From Cladochytrium replicatum (taxonomy: Eukaryota > Chytridiomycota > Chytridiomycetes > Cladochytriales > Cladochytriaceae): a stretch of 64,000 nucleotides of DNA. Shown piece after piece: positions 12,419-25,024 of this stretch. Position 1 is the stretch's first letter. Each line of letters opens with the position of its first letter. The notes beneath the pieces are model-generated. The model did not search any database, was not told the origin of the DNA, and saw nothing but the letters and a program-made list of their open reading frames with translations. The stretch is from NCBI GenBank assembly GCA_025526935.1, contig JAHLKD010000109.1, positions 1-64,000 of the forward strand. The letters are read 5' to 3'. The position numbers and the translations under genes are program-made.

Positions 12419-12568
12419 CGAGACTGACGTTTGGGGTGTGGCAATTCAGAACAAGCAATTTTTTTAAGAAAAAAGATTAACAAAAAGTCTATTGTTAGAT
12501 TCATATACTGCGAAGAGAGCAAAACAGAGTAAATTGCAATAAATACGGCTGCGTGCACAAAACTAAAT

Positions 12569-13876
12569 TCAAGGCAGTGCGGAAGAGGCTGCAACGGAAG
12601 TTGTTGCCAGATCAGGGGCACTCGACAGCGAAGACGACAACGAAACATGGAGCGGATCACGATACTGGCTCCAAGACGCGAGCGAAAAGTTTACTGACGA
12701 ATGAGTGCCAAACGGAAACGACGATTCCTCAGAGGTTGTTACTGACACTTGTGCAGGCTCTTCGTCATCCCTCACCCAACACCATCCAGACCACGGACAC
12801 CGATCTCGACTATCAACCAACGGTGGTTCTGGCTTTGGAATGATGATAACGGTGGAAGAACTTGTAACTGGGTTCCATTGAACCGTGCGCCGCTCAAGCC
12901 GATCTGTCGGTGAGCGTCCCGACCAAAAGATAGTGAGCTCGGAAGGCGCAATCCCATCAGTGCTGCACTCCAGATGAAAAGCGTCAAGCATGCTCCTTCT
13001 CTCCTCGATGCAGGACTCTCGCACATTCGCATATACAAGCGGAGACTCCAGGAGCGAAAGAACGCGTAGTCTAGGACACGCAAGAACAATCTCGATGAGC
13101 TCCGATGTTCGTTGGCGTCCAAATTTGAATATCCCGTCAAGAAGTAGGCATTGGAGTGTGTTGGACACTATCGAGGAGAGACCTAGGGATTTTACACTGG
13201 AGAAAGAAAGATCGAGATGTTTGAGCGGGAACGGCAAAGATGTTGGAGACAAAGGGGAGAGTGTGGACACCAAGACCGAGTCGAAAAACTGACATCCTCG
13301 GAGGTTCAGGGACTCGAGGCGTGGTGCGAGATGCCGAATTGTGTGGAGTTCAGGGGACACAAAGCGGTGCGACCAGGCGCGCCCGTAGTTGGATCGAGTC
13401 CTCAAATCATGGTTCACCAACGGCCTCGCGGCTTCGAGCTGCTCCTCGTCTTCGGCTGCAACGTCCACATCTTCGCTTCCTGGACGAGGACCGAACCCAA
13501 AATCAATCTCCCTGACCAGCATGCGGACTCGAGACCCAGCTCGCTCTTCGGGCGTTGCGGCCATTTCCCACAGCATATTGGTGGCTTCAGTGACAAGGTT
13601 TGAGCTGCCAAAGATGTCTGACATGCGGTGCGGAAGGGCAAAGAACTTTTTGCGTTGGAAGTGGCTCGTAAAGAGCACCTTGCGGTAGAGACGGGGGAAG
13701 GCATGGATGTGGAGGCGTCGGCACAACAACATGCATGCGTGCAAGTCGGTCGTGGTGTGGATGTGGTCTAAGATGGCGATGAGCACGTCTTCAGGTAGGA
13801 AGCTAAAGCTCATCGTTGCCCCGTTTGCGCACGCATTCCCCGTGGCATCATCGTTTCGTCCGCACGCTCCTTCCAT
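12569..13876 (-). CDS. F-box/LRR-type protein, 435 aa
   Basis: An uninterrupted ATG-started frame. Residues about 22-70 (FSFLPEDVLIAILDHIHTTT to PRLYRKVLF) form an F-box, the Skp1-binding part of SCF ubiquitin ligases. Leucine-rich repeats follow: HLAPRLESLNLRGCQFFDS, LKHLDLSFSSVKSLGL, LQCLLLDGIFKFG, CPRLRVLSLLESP. The C-terminal part is Ser-rich and probably disordered. It likely recruits an unknown target to SCF. Its start faces the Kelch gene across about 240 bp. Confidence 0.85.
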   Translation of the reverse strand: MEGACGRNDDATGNACANGATMSFSFLPEDVLIAILDHIHTTTDLHACMLLCRRLHIHAFPRLYRKVLFTSHFQRKKFFALPHRMSDIFGSSNLVTEATNMLWEMAATPEERAGSRVRMLVREIDFGFGPRPGSEDVDVAAEDEEQLEAARPLVNHDLRTRSNYGRAWSHRFVSPELHTIRHLAPRLESLNLRGCQFFDSVLVSTLSPLSPTSLPFPLKHLDLSFSSVKSLGLSSIVSNTLQCLLLDGIFKFGRQRTSELIEIVLACPRLRVLSLLESPLVYANVRESCIEERRSMLDAFHLECSTDGIAPSELTIFWSGRSPTDRLERRTVQWNPVTSSSTVIIIPKPEPPLVDSRDRCPWSGWCWVRDDEEPAQVSVTTSEESSFPFGTHSSVNFSLASWSQYRDPLHVSLSSSLSSAPDLATTSVAASSALP

Positions 13877-14118
13877 ACGGAGACGAGGCTTTTGCTTAAA
13901 CTGAAAATAATCAATTATGAAATTGTAGCATTAATGTTATTTTAATTGCTGTAATATATTCACATGTATTAGGACAAGACAAGATCGTCGCAGCGATCCT
14001 GCCCGGCCAGCGGTATTATTTTTTAAATAGGGGTTTCAATCAGTTCAACGTGTTGTGGTTTTTGGCGTCAGACTTGGAGGGCCAGATCCGTGGAGCCGAA
14101 GAAAGACAGACACGCCGC
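13877..14118. promoter_or_regulatory. Divergent promoter region, F-box and Kelch genes
   Basis: AT-rich 242-bp gap between two outward-facing start codons. No specific site is assigned. Confidence 0.35.
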
Positions 14119-17100
14119 ATGTGCGACAGGAACGGGAAAGGGACGAATGCGAACGTAAAGTGGGAACAAGCTGACTCTACTCTCTCGCACCATTCGGCTC
14201 ACGGGAGACACGGCCATTGCTGCTTTTCAATCGTGCGAAGAGATGGACCCTCGCCAAACCTCACCGATGCTGCAGAAATCCAGTCGGATGGCTTTCGGAA
14301 CCTTCCGCTATCAACTCACGCGCGTGATCAAGACTGGGGCTGCGATGACGATGACGAAGAGAACATGGATGTGAGAGACCCAAAAGAAAACGACGTGCGG
14401 CGCGATGATAATGTTGGGAAGCAGGGAATCAAATCTGGATCGAAATTGGTGCTGGAGAATAATATGGAAAGCACCCGAGATAAGAACATACCTTTGGCGA
14501 GCAATCCACCTGCAAATCCCAGAACAGAACCAACGAAAAATTCATCTCGCTTTGAAATCGTTGCCATTGGAGGATGGTCCGAGGCCGACGAGCCAATCCT
14601 CACCGTCGATGCATATGATCCTGGTGATGAGTGCCCATTAATCCATTTTGTCTGTCCCTCAAACCTTTTCGTTTTGCAGAAGCGCAGTCGTGGAGATGTA
14701 TTGATATCCTTGACTTTGGCATACCATGGAACAATTACTCGTGCTCTGATTTCCTGACAGTGGAGCATAATGGAAACGTATATTGTTTCGTCGCACTCCA
14801 ACATGAGCCCTACTTGGAGACCGAAGGTGAAATCGCCAGAATGCGCTACATGGTATGTACCTCTCAAAAAGGGGGTGATTATTGTTCTAGCTTAAAATCT
14901 TCCTCTGAATAGGTTTGGAAGTACGATGTCCTGTCTACCTCACTGTCAAAGTTGAGTGATGTGCATTCAAACGAAGGAGTCCCAAATACACCAATGTGGG
15001 AGTACGATGGCACAATGGTCCACGTTCCAGGTAACAAATCAACTCGCAGCGAGGCACTCTACTTTATTTGCGGGCTCGGGAAAGATGATCAGCCGTGCGA
15101 CCAGTTTCTTCGATTCGACCTTGTAAAACGTCAGTGGGAGAATTGGTGTCTGAAAGATGTTGCGCCCACGTTTTCGAGTAAATCATTCTGCATGTATTGG
15201 GAGGACCATAACGGCGGCGCAAAACTTGTCTGTTTCGGCGGAGTTGCAGCACCACAAGACGACCAGGATACCAAAAACGAACCGATGCGCACCATAGCAT
15301 TGTTTGATATTGGTAGGAGCAATGAGCTGGACATGTCGGATATGTGCTTGATGCCATTTCCTTTTAGGAGCGGAAACATGGAGTTACCAAGATACACATG
15401 GACCGATTGCTGGTGGGTATGCCCCTCAATCCGCTGCCGTTCTTGGGAATCGGATGGCAGTAATCGGAGGCTTCGCAGACTCTGATAAAGTCTATGTCAG
15501 AGACAGCGCGGTGGAAATGGACAGCGATGAGGCAAATGCAGATCCTGGAACATTAACATCGAAAAAAGATACTCGCGCTTCAGAAAATGGAGTTTTTGTG
15601 CTTGATCTTCATGAATGGACCTGGAAACATACAGACGCGATGGACGGTAACGTATTATCATTTGAGCTCTCTCCAGCTTGTACAGTGGTAAGTTACAAAA
15701 CAACTTGAGCTCCATTCTTTCGTCAACCACTCGATCGCTTAGTTTGGGAACTATTTATTTGTGAACGGGGGTACGCTTCAGCAAGATGTATCATCATCAT
15801 CAGACGGCACCAAGGCTCAGCCGCAATCATGGTGGCTCGAACTGGGTCCTCCTCCACCTCCACAATCCTTCTACGTATCCGAAATCGGCCATAACCACGT
15901 TTCTCTCAACTGGTTCGACCCACTCCACTGGCTCCCCAACCGGGCGTACCGCATCCACGCGATGCGTCTCGACAACAGGATTTCACGACAAACAAGAGTG
16001 TGGGGTACAGTCGGTGTGAGTCGGAGGAGTCGTGATGGAACGCTGGTGAAGGCTCGAGTGACAAAGTTGAAGTGCACCATCACCGGTATCTCCAGAAACC
16101 AGATGACGGTGAGCGAAGCGATTCAGCCTGGTGGAGTGTACGCATTCAAGGTGGAGGCCGTGAATTTTGCCGGCGGATCTTTCGTGAACATGAGGGGAGC
16201 AGCGCGACGGACTGACAAATTGGATGATGATTCGTTTCACCGCGTCGGTAGAACGAATGTTCCAAATGGTGAGAACGTTGAAGAGCGATTTGATGCAGAG
16301 GCAGTGGAAAGGCTCTTGAGTGAAGGTCGTACGCTGCTCCTTGATGACGATGGCGCTAGTGTCCTCGTTGTACATTGTAATTCGCAACTGGGTTTGTCTC
16401 CACTATTCGCCTTCCCTATCGCTGTTTCTTAAATATTCCACTCCCAGGTTTTTTCCAACCAGATGACCTTGCTGTTACGCCCGTGGGACTGCTTCCGAGT
16501 GATGCCTTGGAGAGATATCACGACTCCACTGATGGCACCATCGATGTATATGGTTGGTCATCGGAGGACCTATCGCCCAAGCCCGCTGTGCTGTTGCAAT
16601 GGAAACGACCTCAGGCGTTTATCGGGCGGACGACAGCGTACGGCGTACGTCTTCACTCATACATTATTGAACTGCAATGCCTGGTCTCCATCGTGAAACT
16701 TGACAGCATGGACGAAGCCAAAGACGATTGCTCGGACATTCTTGCTTCGAACATGGATGTTGAGAACCCCATCGAGATGGAACCACCTGCGGCACGAGCT
16801 CACTTGGAGACGCTATGGCACGGTGAATCGCGCTGGGTCCGCGTCTGGGAATCGACTTCCCCACATCCAACAGTTCCAGCCGACCTCGGATTTTCGGCCA
16901 ACGTTCCCAAATCAAACTGCACAGCGGTGCTTCCCGTGGGATCCGAAGGCGTCGAGCCCAAAGTCATCGCCCAAGCCGTCGAGAGCGCCTTCCGCACCTA
17001 TCTGTTTCGATACGCGTCGGCTACAGAACGAGCCAACGCGGTAAGTTGGATGGACATGGGGGAGATAGATGAGTTGGTCGGAGACGACCCGCCGGTCGTT

Positions 17101-20100
17101 GCTGTTGGATGCGTTAAGTCAATAGTTGGATACAGGTTCCGAGTACAAGGGATCGGTGCGCTTGCGGGGATCGATGGGGAGCCTACGGTTGTGAAACCGA
17201 TGGGACCGTCGGAAGCGGTTCTGTATGCCGGGTCGGGAGAGCTGCGGGAGTTCGAGGCGAGGATTCTGTGCTCACAGGCGGAGAGAGCTGAGATTTGCAG
17301 AAGCGATTCTAGATCCCCGAACGCTGTCGAAAGGATGACTGAGGACACGTTCGCAAGTTCCACACATCCTGATGCACTGAATGCAATCGACGGGGCTGCT
17401 ATGGAAGAACCTGGAAATGGGGCGATAAAGGCAAATGGAAGGTCGGATTTGGAAATAGATGATGGATCGCCAGCGCCTGCTCCTCACAATACACTGGCAG
17501 CAACAGCACATGCCGACCCAGATGAGTCCAAAGTTGACACTTCTCAAACTACTGCCCCGGTTTCAGTTTCCTTGCCAAATGAGCCAGTTGAAGGTTCGAT
17601 GCGTGGGGATGCCAGATGCGAAAAATTGAATGACACAGTGGATGAACATGCGAATGTGGCGGCACAAGGCGTCGCATGCCAGAGAATAGTTGAATACAGC
17701 GACTCCGAAGCCTCGCCCGAACCGCCAGACCAACCTCACATTCCAGTGGCCGCCGAATCAGCCGTTCGCTCAAAGTCGCCTGAGGGTCCCGGTGCAATCG
17801 CAGCAACTGCAGCATATTCAAACCAGGCTCCCTTGCGACCACTCTTTTTAGACTCTCGTCTGAATCGGTTGCTTCTGGATCACGGGGAGGACGATGACGA
17901 ATCCTATGCAAGCGATAACATGGAGGAGCTCATCGAGTCGTTTTACCAGAAAGAGTCAAAAGTACCTCCCATCGGTGATAATTTGGAGAATGCCTCTCCA
18001 CACGAGCGTCAAGAGTCGTTACTGAGAGTCGACGCAACATCAGAATCTCTACCGAGAGACCCAGAGTGCGTTCCGAGTGACCTTGTGCCCGTGGTGACCC
18101 ACCCAGCAGACGGGGCTCCCTGTGGAGAAGTTTTGCAAGAAACACCCGCAGGGTACCTTGACAGTCCGAAACGCACCTCTGGAAGGCAAACACCAAAGAA
18201 AGCGGGTATTCCTTACGGTATGTCGAGTCCGCGCGTTTATTCATCCCCGGTAGCGATGGACATCTCCGATGGATCAGATATTGATATAGGACCTCAAATA
18301 TCTGAAATGCAGTCAGTTTCGCGACAGGGACATGCTCCGAGCTCAACCGTCTTGCGACATAATCTCGTCAGTGGTCTCGATGCCGTTCGAAATGATATGA
18401 AGTCGATTACGACCCTGGATGGTCCCGACAGCGGCCCTGACGCGGTCGCGACTGAAGCAGATTATGATTCAACGATGATGGCGAAATTTCACGAGGATGA
18501 TATTCCATATGAGCCAGACATGTCGCCAGTCGCGTCGCCAGATGTTGACTATGAGGATCAGTTCACTGGAATCAGAACAGGAAAAATTGCAGATGCACCT
18601 TATGAACCGGACAGGTCGCCAACATTTGACTGTCTTGCTGACCAAGTCCTCGGTAGTAATGAAAACGAAACCGATGTTACTGACACGACGACTAATAGGA
18701 ATACCGACGCCGTTCCATATGAGCCAAGGATGTCACCAGTTATGGATTATCAACAAGCTACAACATTGGCAGCGAACCTGGGTCGGGTCAGTTTTCCAGA
18801 TGACTCGGATGTAGTTCTTGACGACATGCCAGATCAATCAAATCATCCCGATCTATCACCTGCAGTTGATTATCGGTACAGACAGCCCGCACGAAATCCG
18901 AAATCTCATCTCGACGAACTTGATGATACAACCGTTAATCAGGTGCACCAATCGTCTCATACGATCTTTCAATCCACGATGGACCCCCCATGGAGATCTA
19001 GGAAGCTCAGCCATGGACAATCTGCTCGTACACCTTCCTCCACCAAGAACGGCGGACCCTTTGTCCCTCCAGATATTCCCACGCGTGCGGTTGTCAAACC
19101 GGCATCATCAAATGCATTCGTCGATACTCGTTCATCAAGTGATCCGAAGCGATCGGAGTCGCAAAAATACTCTACACACTCGAATTCAAAACATTCCCGT
19201 CAGCCACATCGAACGTATTCATACGATCAATCCTATGGAAACAAGCTGATGCAGTCTCAGCCGCCTGGCGGAGCCCAGATGATCGGCGCCTCTCCTGCAA
19301 GCCGAAAGAGCGACTCAGTACGTGATTTCGACAACCGCGGGCGTGAAGACAGAAAGAGTCTAAGCTCACGGGATTATAGAAGACCGAATGCCAAACGGAG
19401 CTCCAGGAAACGATCCGTGTCCAGCAGTTCAGGTAGCTCTTCGCCAGCCACCACGACAACTACAAGCAGTAGCCGTAGCTCATCCTCCAGCAGCACAGCC
19501 TCCCAATCATCGTCATCCGGATCCAGCAGATCGAGATCTCGGCGTACCAAAAGGACAAGTGTCAGAAAGCAAAGCCGTTCGAGTAGGCATGCAAAAGATA
19601 GACGCCGGCGCAGTGAAGCGAAGTCGCACAGACGCAAAAAGAGACGCGTAAGGTCAAGGAGCGTGATTTCGCGACGATCTAGTTCACGATCTAGTTCGGT
19701 ACCTCGCTCGCCCTCTCCACCCAGGTATAACCCAGAAAGGCCAAGATCCTATCATCGCAGAGGTGATAGTGACAGATCGAGACGTAGGGCCGACAGCGAC
19801 AGATCGAGAGCTCCAGATACAGATTACTCGCCCTCTCGGAGTTACGAAGAAATGCGACTGGAGCGTCAGCACTCAGTTCGTGAGTCTGATCGTGGATCTG
19901 GAAGACATAGGACTCTGCCGGACGACACATATGCAGACGATTACAACCGCGGCATCCTATCTGCCCGCGACAACCAGAGTGCCCTGGACGGTCGTGATCG
20001 TGATCGGTACTCTTATGATGCCGGATATCCGCCAGCTTCGCGTACAAATGGTCAGAGTTTTGACTTTGAGCAAGGATACCCAGCCCCTGCTCGACTACCC

Positions 20101-23100
20101 GTCCCGCCACCACCTCAACTTTATTACCGTCCTTACCAACATGGCGGGAGGAGCAGTCAATTATTTCCACCACCTGCTCCGCCTGGTGATCCAATTAGCG
20201 CCGGCGAACTCAAGACTGGATATTCTGAACGGCCAATTTATCCACACCTCACTTCTCAGACAACTGGTCAATACGATTCGAATATTCGATCACCTCAACA
20301 GCAGCCATCACAACGGTATGCTGTCCCTGAGAAGAATGCAGAGAAGGTTTCTGAATATCGACAAATTATCGGGAGAATGGATAAACCTGATCAGCAACTT
20401 ACTCCCCTTAAAACGAGAAGATTGGGCCCGACTTTGGATGTCAGAACTGGTGGGTTTATTTGTTTTATTATCAGTAGCCGTACACTAACTACGCTTTGGT
20501 GAAGCAGCATTAGACTTGAAATCATCCAATCGGGGAACGTCTTCACTACGATCACCACCAATGCAAACACTTAATGCCACTCAACCCCGGCCATCTTCGC
20601 CAAAGAATGACTCCGACCGTCTTGGTATAATTTCTTACATACTGGAAAAATTTCATTTCTTACCCTTTTGTCGTTTAGGATCTTACTTAGCAAAACTCCC
20701 GGCAACTGCACCGCGTGCGTCTACATCGAAATCAAACCCGGTGCAGCCTTCTGCACTGAGCGACAAACTTCGCATCGTCAAAATGACCAAAAAGGGTGGG
20801 CAAAGCAAAGATGCCCGGGCGGCGAGCGAGCAACGGAGTGGCAAGAGTAATGCCGAGAGTAATCCCGAGCAAGCGAAAGGTTCCGCGGTCTTGAAGAAGT
20901 CTGTTGGAGCGGTGCATCCGACACCCAGTCGTACTTCCAAACCGCAACCTCAGAAAACTACCCACACTCCGACCAAAGTCCCGTTCGAGATAGTCATACC
21001 AATGCGGAAGGATGTTGACGAAGATGACGATGCTATTGTGGTTCCACGTCGGATCGTTTCGATTGTTCAACAGGAAGAAGAAGATGAGGAGGATGAAGTT
21101 GTGGAGGAGCAGGGATCGGTCGCTGTCAGCCAGAATGCAAAACAATCACAGCCCAGTGCTACAGCAGAATCTCGTCACCCTGGAGTTACGGACCCAGTCC
21201 CGGCGATCACACATCTTACCACCGTTGACACTTCTTCTCTGTCTGCGTTGGATAGTTCCTCACAGCAACAAAGGGCGCTCCTGACTACCGAACAAGCGGA
21301 GAATCTCGCTGATAAATCCCCCGCTCAGGAAACAAGAGGTCTGCTAACGAGCTTAGCGCATAAGGATCCTGACCGGCATCCTGAAACCCGCTACGGAGTA
21401 GACCGGCCCGCATTGCAAACGATGGCTAGGCAGGCTGTTGCTACTCATTCAGTGAGCAGTTCGACATCTCAGAAGGGTCCAGCCAAGCTGCCACCAGCAG
21501 AGATTGCGTCAACTTTAAAGGACGACTCTGCGGAAAGTGCACTTAAAGCTCCGACTGATGCTGCAGTTCAAGACGAAGCAGTGCCAATGGTAGTTGATAC
21601 TAGTGGTGCACTAGAAGATTCAAACACATCTAGTGAAGATTTCTCGGATGCTATTTCATTAGAGGAAGACGACAAGAGCAGCTCCCCAAATGGGGGAAAG
21701 GAAATTATTGCCGAACAACCGCAGCGTAGAGGCCCAGGAAGGCCTCGTGGACGTGGCGGAAAGAAAGTTATTGCCGAACAACCGCAGCGTAGAGGTCCAG
21801 GAAGGCCTCGTGGACGTGGTATTCCAACAGGAGTTGTGAGTGGACGCGGAGTCGGGACAGGAAGGGGAAGACCAAGGGGACGAGGACGCGGAAGAGGACG
21901 TGGACGAGGTGGTAAGGCTGTCCAACTGGAAGGAACTGCGTCAGGCCAACCGAATGGCGTATCTCGAATGGACATATCAACAGAAACAACCTCACTTGTT
22001 AGCTCGGCACACCCTGAAAACACAACACCAGTACAAGATGGATCAGTCAAAGTGCCCCAGCCGAAAGTCCCGCGGCCGAACCCAGCGGAAACAACTGCAC
22101 CGGTTGTTTCACCCCAAACGGATATCGTACAACACCTTCCAGCCAGATCAGAGAAAGTGTCACAGCCGGATGCACCACTGGCCAAATCAACAGAAACAAC
22201 TGAACCTGTTGAGTCACCCCAATCGCCAGATGTCCAAAGGAGCAAACCAGCGGAGGCTGAGGAAAGTTCCGTGGCTAGTGCCAATGTTGGATCAAGCGAT
22301 CCCGAGGTGCAACGTGCGGGTATGGCCATGGCTCGGGAAGACAACGTTGCAGCAGCGACCATTCCTACTGCCCCAATTGTGGACACGCCGGTGCAATTGG
22401 CTGAAACCGTAAGTAAGTCAACCCCGGAAACTATTGTTTCTCATCAAGTGGGTTCTGGGACGAAACGACCCGCCCAAGACTCTGCCGATATTGAGCATCT
22501 TGCGAAGAAGGCCCGTGTCGATATCAATGCTAGTGACTCAAATGGGGTCTTGTCTGTCGGTAACAGCTCTTGGATGGATGAGAGCGTAATGCGAGAAGAG
22601 CCATCTGAAGCGATGGATGGTGAGGGGACCAACGAAGTTTTAGCTGTTAGCAGTCGTGGACGAGGACGCGGGACGACCCTCGGAAGACCACCGTCGCGCG
22701 GCAGAGGACGCGGAAGAGGACGAGGCCGCGGACGTGGCTGGGGAGCAGCATCATCCACAGTCGCGCCAATTCTTGTACCGGCAATGTCTGAGCTGCCGTC
22801 CCCGGAACCAGTTTCGCCGAGCAGCCCCATGCAGAGCGAAGCTCCCGATGTTCTACAAGCTTCTGCATCAAAGGAGGAATACGTGCCCCCCACCCGTGGC
22901 AGGGGACGTGGAAGGGGACGGGGTCGTGGTCGCGGCCGGGGAGGATCTCTAGTAGCACGCCCGGTGAGCGCAAGCAATCTTTCTTCGCCTGAACCTGTGT
23001 CACCGACCAGCCCAACACCAATCCCATCGACCAGTGCGGTCACTGCAGAGCCACCGACATTCACCCCTGCAGCTAGTCAAATGCAGCTGGATGTGGTCAT

Positions 23101-23569
23101 TCTAACAACGGACAGCAAAAAAGTAGGCACGAAGAGAAGTGCCGATGTAATTTTTGCCACGAAGAAGCGACGGGTTGAAGACACCAGCGGGCCGGAGCAA
23201 CACTCGACCGGCTTAGACAAACCAATCGATACCAACAATTCAAGCGAAGATTTTTCAGATGTGGCAATGAGCTCCGAAGATACTGAGGAGACCGAGGAGG
23301 GTGAGGAATATTCACCGGATGAAGTGATAGGGCGAGGACGCGGAAGGGGAAGGGGACGGGGACAGGGAAGGGGACGGGGACGAGGGCGTGGACGACCAAG
23401 GGGTAGTGGAGTTGCTCGGGGAGCAGGACCTTGGCGCGGAACCGGGCGTGGAAAACCGCCGGCAGTTGAAGCTAGCGCAGGGGTGAAGAGGGGACCTGGG
23501 CGTCCACGAGGAAGAACCCCGCGGCGGGCGAATAGCGATGAGGTGACTGGGGTCGACGTGTCTGACTGA
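14119..23569 (+). CDS. Giant Kelch/FN3/RS/AT-hook protein, HCF-like
   Basis: Eight exons: 14119-14623, 14680-14852, 14913-15312, 15368-15687, 15743-16376, 16448-20449, 20508-20624, 20679-23569; 3013 aa, frame consistent throughout. The N-terminus carries Kelch blades (FEIVAIGGWSEADEP, LYFICGLGKDDQPCDQF, LVCFGGVAAPQDDQD, GNRMAVIGGFADSDKVYV). Two fibronectin-III-like regions follow (about 500-620 and 690-935). This order is that of host cell factor (HCF) proteins, nuclear chromatin scaffolds. A long disordered part then has four PYEPxxSPxxDY-like repeats (about 1360-1485), an RS-rich basic region (about 1660-1805) and GPGRPRGR/RGRGRGR AT-hook clusters (about 2390-2470, 2700-2800, 2930-3000). 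Intron 20450-20507 has a perfect CTAAC branch site, linking both halves. Alternative: a separate 928-aa AT-hook gene from ATG 20783. Confidence 0.72.
21705..21830 (+). repeat. 63-bp tandem duplication inside the AT-hook region
   Basis: Two adjacent 63-bp copies each encode VIAEQPQRRGPGRPRGRG (the first with I for V), that is a complete AT-hook. The copies differ at only a few bases, so the duplication is recent. It keeps the frame. Confidence 0.85.
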
Positions 23570-23715
23570 TCGTTGGCAAGGAACACTTTCAGCTTTTTCT
23601 TTTTTGCACTCACTGCTTGCAGTCCAATTGTTCAAATATATTGTATACATCTCGAGAAAGAAACACAAATTGTGCATGAGAATGTGAATGTCCATACGCT
23701 CGTCAGAGAAACGTT

Positions 23716-24678
23716 TTACACTGACCAAGAGTTTGCGCTTCGTTTAACGACTGGAGGATTCTCGACGTCCTCCAGCTGCCACCATTCATATGAGAATTTT
23801 CTAGCGAATCGAATTGCCTCCAAGCTATACCGCAGTTCCAAACCGCTCGATTTCCACCAGTCCAAAACGTCGAGATGGCCTCTTTTGCTCGCCCAATCGA
23901 TGGTGTTTGAATCGTACTTCAGCTGCAGTTTGCTGGCTTTCCACCACTTTAGGACACCCACGCGACCTCGCGCACTGGCAAGGTTCATTGCTTTGTTGGT
24001 GTACCGTAGCGGGAGTCCGCTCTGTGTCCACCAGTCGAGAACATGAAGGTGACCAAGCTCACTTGCACTATCGATCGCAGCAGATGTGTATCGGAATTCC
24101 AATCCATTCGATCTCCACCACCGAAGAACGTCGAGATAACCTTCCCTACTAGCCCAATCAATGGCTACGGGAGTGTAACTCATTTCAAGACCGGACCGTT
24201 TCCACCAGTCAAGTACTGGGATGAGGGCGTGTCGGGGACAGTCCTTAATGGCGAGGTCGATGGCTCGTGGGCTATACCTCATCTCAAGCCCACTCGACTT
24301 CCACCAATCGAGCACATGTATGTGTCCGTGTATGCTAGCCCAGTCCATCGCAGCTGGTGTATACCTCAGCTCAAGGCTCGACGAAATCCACCAGCCCAAA
24401 ACCGCGACGTGGCCTTTTGCGCTGGCATTGTTGATTGCGAGCTTTGAGTATTCCAAAGTGTGGAGATTCTTCACGGGATAGAATCGCAGGGCTTCGACGA
24501 GTCCGCGTTGGGAGGCAGAGTCGAGTGACAGGACGAGGTGGAGCAGCGCGGATTGCGCGTGTCGACGACGGAAATGTACAGCAGCTCTGAATGCAAGGAG
24601 AGGATGGCCAGCCCAGGATCCGAGCAGGATCAGAATTTCATCGACCATTTCGAGAGGCAGAGAATTTCGAGTTTCCAT
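23716..24678 (-). CDS. DWW-type ankyrin-like repeat protein with F-box-like N-terminus
   Basis: Single frame, 320 aa. Residues about 6-50 (LPLEMVDEILILLGSWAGHP) resemble an F-box-like start. About eight repeats of roughly 33 residues follow: xGHxxVLDWWKSSGLELRYSxxAIDWAS. The spacing and the alternation of a charged helix, a Trp pair and a second helix suggest an ankyrin-like solenoid in which Trp-Trp replaces the usual Leu-Leu. I associate this repeat with chytrid genomes, where it forms large families. No catalytic domain. It is convergent with the giant gene (146 bp apart), and a decayed relative lies at 45446-46098. Confidence 0.85.
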   Translation of the reverse strand: METRNSLPLEMVDEILILLGSWAGHPLLAFRAAVHFRRRHAQSALLHLVLSLDSASQRGLVEALRFYPVKNLHTLEYSKLAINNASAKGHVAVLGWWISSSLELRYTPAAMDWASIHGHIHVLDWWKSSGLEMRYSPRAIDLAIKDCPRHALIPVLDWWKRSGLEMSYTPVAIDWASREGYLDVLRWWRSNGLEFRYTSAAIDSASELGHLHVLDWWTQSGLPLRYTNKAMNLASARGRVGVLKWWKASKLQLKYDSNTIDWASKRGHLDVLDWWKSSGLELRYSLEAIRFARKFSYEWWQLEDVENPPVVKRSANSWSV

Positions 24679-25024
24679 TGCGAAGCCTTGGACGCGTCTG
24701 TTGAAGGCGCTTAAATAGGAAAGAGCGCGAAGCTGGATTATTCAGGCATATGAGGGGAGTGACGGAGAGAATAGCAATGAATCAGAGCTGACAAGTGTAC
24801 TGCAACAGGATTATACCGAGACCTATTTTTCAATTCAGCAGTCTGAGAACAATAGTCGCACGATGTGCAATCAACTTTTTGTTTATTCTGTGTGACTAAG
24901 CAGCGTCATGGCCAACCACCCAAGGGAGAATCGAATTTCAGAATTTCATAAATCAAAACTCAATAAAGATGAAAGCATAAGAGCGAGAGCCCCACAAGTA
25001 TACACAGCTACAAAGAACCGAGGA
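24679..25024. other. Intergenic, 346 bp
   Basis: 5' side of the DWW-repeat gene and 3' flank of the secreted protein gene. AT-rich; nothing recognised. Confidence 0.5.

Noticed and set aside
20783-23569. Separate AT-hook gene starting at MTKKGGQ
   Set aside because: The frame upstream is open and joined by an intron with a perfect branch site. I kept one gene but state this as the main alternative.
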